A DNA stretch of 64,000 bases from the NCBI GenBank assembly GCA_033239005.1, contig BSQZ01000051.1:369501-433500 (forward strand), written 5' to 3'. The position numbers and the translations under genes are program-made. This document shows positions 56,109-64,000 of this stretch, one piece after another (within the stretch, counting starts at the first letter, position 1; the number at the start of each line of letters is the position of its first letter). This DNA comes from Lamellibrachia satsuma. Lineage: Eukaryota > Annelida > Polychaeta > Sabellida > Siboglinidae. Under the pieces are notes generated by a model that worked only from the letters and a program-made list of their open reading frames with translations, ran no database searches and was not told the DNA's origin.

Positions 56109-57810
56109 GTGCGTGCGTGTGCGCGCGTGCATTCGTTCGTGCACGCGTCCGTGCGTGCGTGTTTAGAGGTGGAACGTGACCTGAATATTACATTCTAATA
56201 CAAGGACTTGGGTCAAATACTTTTTGTTGCACTCAAATAATTGATGACGCAACTGGAGTGGAAACGATCTCTACTGAAGCGTAGAAAGGACATGGTGCAA
56301 ATCGCAAAACATGTTTTGTGGCATAACTAGTTTCTTGTCATAACAAGACAGGTAACCAGTTTCTTGATATAACAAGAACAATTATCTGCTGAATATTGAA
56401 AAAATATTAGGTAGATTTCATATCGCCTTCTTATGACCGTATCATCTGCTCATCCTATTATATACATCATTACACGTTGCCTTTCAATATAAATTATATT
56501 CATAGATTATTCAATTGGCGGAATATCTTTAATTATCCCGTTATGTCCCTACTTTCCCATGGGGTATGTAAAAACGACGCTGTCTCGTTCCATAAATTTT
56601 CTGCTAGCACTAACAAATGCATGGAGTACAAACATTCGCGAAAGGACATAATATTTGATATGCATGCATACATTGGACAAAAATGTGGCGCAGTTCATAC
56701 AGAGATTACAAAGAAATACTAACGTTCGAAGGTCCGAATTAACTTTGAACACTTGAAACTGCCGTGGCCCATGGGAACGTAAAATACAATTGCACACTTG
56801 GAATTCAAAACGCACAATGAAGACCCAACTGCCAGTTTTGACTACATAATAGTATGGATACACTCCACATAATGACCATGGCAACGTGTCCACCTTCCCA
56901 CGCTGTTAAGGGTCAGGCAATTCGAATTGATCGTTGCGCTACTAGGACCGCCCATCCTCGCGGACCAGGGGTGTTTGTAATATTGAAGCTGAGCTAGGTC
57001 AGATGTGGAAGCAAAGAAGCAAGGACTATAATCATTTTCATTGCTACAAACGCAGTTAGCAAGGATTTTCAGTAATGTATACTATTGCCATTATACAAAT
57101 GGATTACAATGTGAATTGCATATATTAAAACTATCTGATTTTGTAAAACTAAAAACTCCCATTATAATGTGTGAAACAAACAAAAAGTTGTTACCAAATA
57201 ATCTGCTGTTATTATTCAACAGTTTATGAACACAACACGTGAAACACAACAAAATGAAAACTTAAGACAGGTATTTGTAAGGATGATTCTAAAAGTCCAA
57301 TGTATATCTGTACAAGGTATATATTTTTGAAAGAAGCAATTTTGGACATGTGCAATTAAAAATGCGATAACATGTACTGTCCATGTGAATTCATTTATTC
57401 AGGTAGTGGTCCCATGACGGTGTGACAGCTACTATGTTATGTAATATAATATTCTACATTCTTAGGGGTTTGATTCAGCGTACTAACATACAAAAGTACT
57501 ATCCCACTGGAGAAAAAGTTAGAGCAGTGAGAGGAAGCGTGTAACTTGTTATATTCATTACCTTGTTGCACTAACCAACATAGTCTAGGCTATCAAAGAG
57601 GTACCTCTTGAAATACCAGAGACAGAAAAGGAGGCTCAGTTGTAGACCATCCCGAAGACATGACGATGTTCCTGCTGTACATAATTAGTCACAACAGCAA
57701 ACATGGGTCTGCAACTGTCAATAATGAAACCGAGCCAAATGTGTTTCCTTCATAACAATCAGGCTTTATATCACCATCATTTGGGACGTCAAGCTGAATA
57801 ATGTGGCAGT
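56109..57810. other. Non-coding spacer, nothing recognised
   Basis: AT-rich; short open frames without motifs. A GTGCGTGC-like simple tract lies near 56107-56160. Confidence 0.4.
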
Positions 57811-57817
57811 CGAATAT

Positions 57818-58051
57818 TTAGTTGGTATCAACTACATTTCCTTTTCGATATAAAACCATGCACCTACCGTCTCCAGTCAGCAACCGATGACTCACCGAAC
57901 ACCAAGGCACTAAGTATAAATCAAACACAATATCCACAGTTGACAAGATAGTGTCAGTATGCGCTGTTCTTAGTTCACACGACAGCAGTAGGAACAGTAG
58001 CAACCACGAGAAGGTGACAAATGAGTCTACCACCACAAGTATTGTGTGCAT
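57818..58051 (-). pseudogene. Possible Ty3/Gypsy integrase-core remnant
   Basis: The frame begins MHTILVVVDSFVTFSWLL, resembling the (Y/H).LVVVD.F(T/S).F.W start of integrase cores, where the Asp is the first catalytic residue. It continues with HTDTILSTVDIVF and a weak match to the region preceding the second Asp. No protease, RT or LTR lies next to it. Short, degenerate and uncertain. Confidence 0.35.
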
Positions 58052-58319
58052 GCAGTATAAGTGTGTAAAGTTGTGCCAGAAACTGAACCATTTCCATCAT
58101 TAGCTAGAATATCTCAATGGGCCCATCTTTGTATCCTTTCAGACTATAATCAAAGATGTTACCAACATATCCTATAGAAAGATAAATTTCATAACATTAG
58201 CATTTTCGTGTACTTTAACATGTTCACAAGAATATTGTACTTCTAAAACAAATGGAAAAAATTTTCTGTTGAATGTAAATTAATTAAATATAATTTTGGA
58301 TGAGCATAAAAATGTCACC

Positions 58320-60185
58320 ATATATAGACTTTGTCAAAGCTGGTGTGTTTGGTCGCAAAATGATTGACAAGACTGTGAAAAGTCTCCAGGCTGACAGTAT
58401 GATGGTGTGGTGAGTTTCTTGACATCTTGCAGCACATTCTTGTGTAACATTTCTTCCTCCAATATTACTGCAGCCTTAGAACCTGAAAATAAAACACTAC
58501 AAATATTATATACTGCAATATTTTGAGGATTTATTGGGAGTATGGATATGTGAATATTATAAGATCTGTCCAGTTAATTTCAAGATGGGTTATTCTGTAT
58601 ATGAGAAAATTGTCTGTATATTCTGAGCTAAGACTTGGAAAAAACAACTGTACATGTCTGTTAATTTATATTAAGTAGTGGCTTCATTACCTGGAATAAG
58701 CCACTGTTTGGTTTGTACCAAAAATAATGGAATTGTTAATTGAATTAAAGTTAATTTTTAATTTAACTGAAGAAATTGGGAGGTTAATATAATTGGAACA
58801 TTTCTGATTTAATTGTAATTTAATTAATTAACTTTTCAAGTTAATTGCCCCATGCCTGGTACAGCTAGTTTATGCAAAACTCTCAGTAACTTTAATTAAT
58901 GCATGTGTTATACGTAAATGCATCATTACAGTTGTATATTTTAGTGGTTATTACTATCGTAGGTAGTCCTTGAATATATGGTATTAAACTAAGGTGAGTC
59001 AATATCATTGACCCCCTAATGGCTTTTGCTGGTTGGTGAATAAATATTTAATCATTCTTATATGGTAAATACCTGCACCAGCTGGACATCCAGTACTTTG
59101 TTCACTCGGTTCTCCAGCAAACTATAACAGCCACACTTTGCACACTGTCCAGAACTGTTGAACCGAGCATCTCCGGACAGCTCAAGGCCCCCACCAATCT
59201 CTCTGAATTCGTCCATGATTTGAGCCTGGGCATCCAACCAGTCTTCACGCAGCCACACTTCCTACATTTATGAATGATCTCTATGAGACTTGTTGATAAC
59301 GCCTTGAGTTGGATGGCCACATTCAGCACATAACTGGAAGAGCTGCATTAGCAGATCCTTAAGAACCATGTATGTTGGCTTCTCTCTGATGCCTTTACTA
59401 GATTTCTGTTTGCAGCTGAAAATTCACAAATTTCATTGCATTATTTTTTAATAAACACTTTTAAGTGATGCAACTCATGAACTGTTTGGTAAAAATTAAC
59501 ATGACTAAAACAGTATTCAAGGTATTATGTTGTTGTTGTTGACTGTTGTTGATTTTGTTGATATCCAGTAATTAAAGCACACCAAACTACAGTTATTTCC
59601 AATGTGGTCCTCCTGGTTTTAAGAGTGTCCTTCTCTAGAGCTAGTGAATCCATCACAATTTTTTTTCCATTTCCCTGCATGGGATCTTTTACTTCCCCTG
59701 GCATAGATACCAGATAGAAGGGAATAACAGCTTTTACTGTCTCTTCCGAAAGACACAGGCAAAGTGGGGTAAATAAAATTGCCCAAGCTTTGAAACGGCA
59801 GAGGTGGTTCCCTTTGACCGAAAGCCTGACGCTCTATCACACGACTACCATGTCCCACTAATGTTGTATTGAAAATCTCAGAGGAATGGAAAACCAAAGA
59901 ATGTACACAATAATACTAATTCTTCATCACTGGACTCCTCATCATTGGCCTCTTCTGCAGCATCCAGAATAGAAAGGTCAGATGGTTTGTTGTTGCTGGA
60001 TGACTTTACTGGTGACGACAAGGTGGAGGGAGAGGGCGATGGTGGCTCAGCTAATGGGATATCGTCTGGAGTCTTCTTGGGTGTGGAAATTAGACAGGGT
60101 GGCTCAAGTTGAATGTCGACAGAGATATCATCCAAGCTGTACTGTATCCCTGTGTCACATGTCACCACCATGTCTGTCTGAATCT
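58320..60185 (-). pseudogene. Broken multi-exon transposase-like gene
   Basis: Three blocks on the minus strand. 60185-59917 (acceptor CTACATTCCAG): EIQTDMVVTCDTGIQYSLDD, then a Pro/Ser- and Asp/Glu-rich linker. 59415-59073 (acceptor GAATTTTCAG, donor GTATTT): LKDLLMQLFQLCAECGHPT (Cys pair), then, in other frames, WLDAQAQIMDEFREIGG, LELSGDARFNSSGQCAKCGC and YSLLENRVNKVLDVQLVQ. 58482-58320 (acceptor GATTTTCAG): EEEMLHKNVLQDVKKL, then in another frame SLETFHSLVNHFATKHTSFD. These blocks match a multicopy family in invertebrates and fishes that I take to be a THAP/Kolobok-type transposase or a derivative; the class is inference. The region between CAECG and the DAR block is shortened, with stops. 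Confidence 0.6.
59620..59865 (-). mobile_element. tRNA-derived SINE, related to family 2
   Basis: On the minus strand the tRNA-like head is GGGACATGGTAGTCGTGTGA then TAGAGCGTCAGGC, with a degenerate B box (GGTCAAAGGGAACC). The body has AGCTTGGGCAATTTTATTTA, GAAGAGACAGTAAAAGCTGT and GGGGAAGTAAAAGATCCCAT. It shares the CTGCCG...AGCTTtGGCAATTTT arrangement with the repeat at 44325-44650. It lies in an intron of the transposase-like gene. Confidence 0.55.
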
Positions 60186-60661
60186 CTGGAATGTAGAATA
60201 ATCAATTATGAAAAAACAAAGTTCATAATAATTATGTATGTTTGCTGACATACAGACTACACGACAAAGAAAAAGTAGTAATAATGCTGAGAGAAATACA
60301 ATTGTGATCTATTTTCTTATTTCTGATGGAGAAATTCATCTAGTACGGTATACAAAAGTACTAATAATTATGCTGGTGATTCCCTACAAATACTAATAAT
60401 GTTTTCATTCACACTTCCACTGTCTTCTGGCTTCATATATCAGGCACTGTCTGATTTTTAATGTCTGGTTTTTGGTTTTTTGTCTGGTTTTTTGTCTGCA
60501 GGTGGTATAAATCTACAACAGTTGCTACAGGGCATTCATAAAACCATAAAATTTTGATATACTGGGGATCTCACCTGGCTCGAGCTCCCTCCCTGAAACT
60601 GCATGCCATAAGGTGTGAAAATTTTGAACAATTAGCTTGAAAATTGTAGATTTTGGGTCAT

Positions 60662-62285
60662 CTCGCCCATGTTAATTTCCCTGCCCTTTCCGCCTGTGAT
60701 TGTAGATAAAATATTATGTGTAATTTTTTAATAGTGGGTGGCAAAAATTAGCAATTTAATTGTTGCACAAGTATTCTGATATTTGACAGAATGTAAAGTA
60801 TAGGCCAGTTTGGTTTAATTAGTTTTTTATGCGCTAATGTTTAGTAAGTCATTTGGAAGTTTATTCGATGTGTTAAGCCTAGATTAACAATAGAAAAACA
60901 GGTTTCTAAAAGTTTATAGTTAAACCACCCAAGTGGATATGGACACAATCCATATGGTGTCAAAGATTGATGGTACTGTTTAGACACTTCAGCATTCCCT
61001 TTAATCCTGACATTTGCTAAATTGCTCTGACCCGAGGGTCAACGTAATTGGGGAACCGAGAAGGAGCCCTGGGAACCCTGGATTTGGCGCAGCTCCAAGA
61101 GTTCAAAAGTTTAACTTGCAAAATTGGGAAAGGAAGACTGGCAGTTGTCATTGTCAAGTGGTTGAGAGGGTGGGTGGATTTAACAAGTTGACCAATAGTA
61201 AAGCGTATTGGGTATTTAAGCAATCACAGCGCCTCTAGTGACGGCGTCTGATTTTGGAAAACTGGGAGTATAAATACCCCGGAGGAGGGTTTCAAGGGAG
61301 CGGCAAGACTATTTTAAATTCACACTTAGGTATGTAGTCATGCTGAATTTTAGGCATCAAAATTTTCAGTAAGGGTGGTCCTGGCGGGCCATACCTGCTT
61401 TAGCATTAGAATTCAAAATTTCCGGCCAGAATTTTATTGTCAAATCTTCTAGATTTTAAGAATCTGTATACGGTTTGAGTGATGTTTACATTCACTACTT
61501 TTCTTTACGGTTTACAGTGATAGATGTCTTCACTGTTATTTTTATTTGTCATCGTGAGTGATTATATTGCTACTATGTACGTAGCCGTCTGATGTACCAG
61601 ATTAAAATCGTTTCGAACCTGGAGAACAATGCGTTGACTACACTTCTGTAGTACTCTATGTACTCATTGGTCGAGTGAGTACAAATTCAGTTATAAATCT
61701 CGACCTGGCGAGCGCAAAAACGACGGACAATCAAAATATCCTTCGTTGTGAGAAATGCCTCCTGGACCATTGCGTGCGGCCCCGAAGAAGACAAGAAGAG
61801 GGAGGCATATATCTTACAAGATGCTGTGGCATTTTCAATCTATGCCAAAAATATACTTCTAGGCCCAGTAATACATCTACATTATACATTCCCAATTTAT
61901 TGCCAAAGTCAAAGAGAGGTTTGGGGGTAAATCATCCTAATATAATCAGCTAATCAGCCCTAAATGCACCGATTGGGCAATTATCAATTGCCAATAAAAT
62001 CCTGGTATACTATTAGAATCTTGGCAGTCTCAACTAGTTATTCTCCAAACAGCCCAATGTTGGGCCAATCATGTATGCCTACCTAGGGATGCCACACCAT
62101 AAAATCTAATTAAAATCTAGAGCTAAACACAAAACTTATATTGATTTCTTCCCTACATTTCGTTACAATATGACAGCAATAAACATTTTAGATCTATCTT
62201 GGACGTCACCACTACTGCCACTGGTCACATGACACGGGGAGGGCTCGTCAATCATGGGAATGATTATATCTTCTGTAAACCACTT
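60662..62285. repeat. Arm B: inverted copy of 32669-33207, with an insertion
   Basis: 60662-60791 matches 33085-33207 in reverse complement. Homology resumes at 61819 (GATGCTGTGGCATTTTCAAT) and runs through the hairpin AGCCCAATGTTGGGCC to TCTTCTGTAAACCACTTCAC at about 62285, where the minisatellite begins. The arm also has about 60 extra bases near 62110-62165. Confidence 0.88.
60792..61818. mobile_element. 1027-bp insertion with solo-LTR features
   Basis: Comparison with arm A shows that the uninterrupted sequence is TTTGACAGATGCTG; here it is split by 1027 bp. The insertion starts TGTAAAGTATA and ends TATATCTTACA, so it has TG...CA ends and an imperfect 11-bp inverted terminus. Flanks AGAA and AGAT fit a 4-bp target duplication with one change. 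It contains a TATA-box promoter, TATAAATACCCCGG, at 61270 in plus sense. These are marks of a solo LTR. No protein frame is present. A non-autonomous DNA element is the alternative. Confidence 0.6.
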
Positions 62286-62830
62286 CACATAGACACATGA
62301 TTGGAGACACCACACATAGACAGATGGTTGGAGGCACCACACACAGACAGATGGCCGGAGACACTGCAGAGACACATGGTTGGAGACACCATACAAAGAC
62401 ACATGGTTGGAGACACCGCACAAAGACACATGGTTGGAGACACCGCACACAGACAGATTGCTGGAGACAGCACATACAGACAGATTGCTGGAGACACCAC
62501 GCACAGACACATGGTTGGAGAAACCACACACAGACACATGGTTGGAGAAACCACACACACAAACGCATGGTTGGAGACACCACACACAGACACATTGTTG
62601 GATGTACCACACACAGACACATGGCTGGAGACACCACACACATACATATGGCTGGAGACACCACACACAGACAGGTGGCTGGAGACACCACACATAGATA
62701 TATGGCTGGAGGCAATTCACACAGACTGATGGCTGGAGACACAACACATAGATGCATGGCTGGAGACACCACATTCAGACTGATGGCTGGAGGCACCACA
62801 CACAAACACATGGTTGGAGACACCACACAC
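62285..62830. repeat. 27-bp minisatellite, about twenty copies (arm B array)
   Basis: The unit CTGGAGACACCACACACAGA with CACATGG is the reverse complement of the arm A unit. Copies are more diverged than in arm A (GGTTGGAGAAACC, CAGATTGCTGGAGACAG variants). A further unit-like piece, CACATATGGCTAGAGACATC, lies beyond the microsatellite at 63631. Confidence 0.92.
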
Positions 62831-63633
<803 letters not shown>

Positions 63634-63668
63634 ATATGGCTAGAGACATCGCATCACAACTAGAGATA

Positions 63669-63790
63669 TACTCCACACCGCATCCCAGTTAGGGATAAAC
63701 GCCGACAAATGTCACGAACAGTATTGCCACAGAGTGCCCCTCGATACACTGCACACCGCATCCCAGCTAGGGATAAAAAACGACAAATGC
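63669..63790. repeat. Two-copy direct repeat
   Basis: CACACCGCATCCCAG(T/C)TAGGGATAAA, with CGACAAATG following, occurs twice about 75 bp apart, between the (ACGC)n and (CGAC)n arrays. Confidence 0.8.
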
Positions 63791-63917
63791 AAACACACAC
63801 CCACACACATTCACACACACCCACACACACACCCATATAGATTTCGCTCTGTCATTACCTAGTCGTTATTAATTGAACTACCGTAGATCAACTGCAGGGA
63901 TTCTGTTGTGCGTGGAG

Positions 63918-64000
63918 TCGACCGACCGACCGACCGACCGACCGACCGACCGACCGACCGACCGACCGACCGACCGACCGACCGACCGACCGACCGACCG
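63918..64000. repeat. (CGAC)n microsatellite, runs off the window
   Basis: About twenty pure CGAC units to the last base; the array continues beyond the window. Confidence 0.97.

Overview
This is a window of eukaryotic nuclear DNA, very probably from a marine invertebrate. It is intron-rich, gene-poor and full of decayed transposable elements, tRNA-derived SINE-like repeats, minisatellites and very long microsatellites. The mixture of CR1 and RTE-like non-LTR elements, SINEs, a fibronectin-III-like multi-repeat gene and a THEM6 homologue suggests a lophotrochozoan, perhaps a mollusc. That placement is inference and weak. There is no bacterial-style operon, CRISPR array or plasmid feature.

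Layout. 1-5.9 kb: mostly non-coding, with a candidate non-autonomous DNA transposon (2.2-3.1 kb), a 27-bp minisatellite and the 3' end of a dead reverse transcriptase. 6-12 kb: two CR1-clade elements in convergent orientation. The first is 5'-truncated (+). The second is nearly full length (-), with ORF1 (zinc finger plus SGNH-type esterase) and a frameshifted ORF2 (endonuclease plus RT). 13.3-14.5 kb: an internally deleted RT pseudogene (+). 14.8-18.8 kb: an RTE-like element (-) whose endonuclease-RT frame is interrupted by one visible stop codon. 18.8-21.65 kb: a giant imperfect palindrome, followed by a short acidic reading frame that may be a piggyBac-like N-terminus.

23.3-25.84 kb holds the best cellular gene in the window, a three-exon THEM6-like (thioesterase superfamily member 6) gene on the + strand that appears intact. 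28-44.3 kb (-) holds about fourteen exon-like blocks of a large extracellular protein built from fibronectin-III-like repeats. Several blocks carry frameshifts or stops, so I call it a pseudogene or a damaged allele. Its introns contain at least six tandem-repeat arrays that begin at, or copy across, splice junctions, which is the most unusual pattern in the window. CR1 and SINE fragments are interspersed.

44.9-46.2 kb is a young 5'-truncated CR1 copy with a perfect hairpin at its 5' junction. 46-57 kb is mainly non-coding, with decayed RT, PIF/Harbinger and SINE fragments and several tandem duplications. 57.8-60.2 kb (-) carries a possible Gypsy integrase remnant and a broken transposase-like multi-exon gene.

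Segments 30.8-33.2 kb and 60.66-62.8 kb are inverted copies of one unit: a roughly 540-bp single-copy part joined to a 27-bp minisatellite. The second copy is interrupted by a 1027-bp insertion with solo-LTR features. Its minisatellite has been invaded by about 780 bp of (ACGC)n. The window ends inside a (CGAC)n array.
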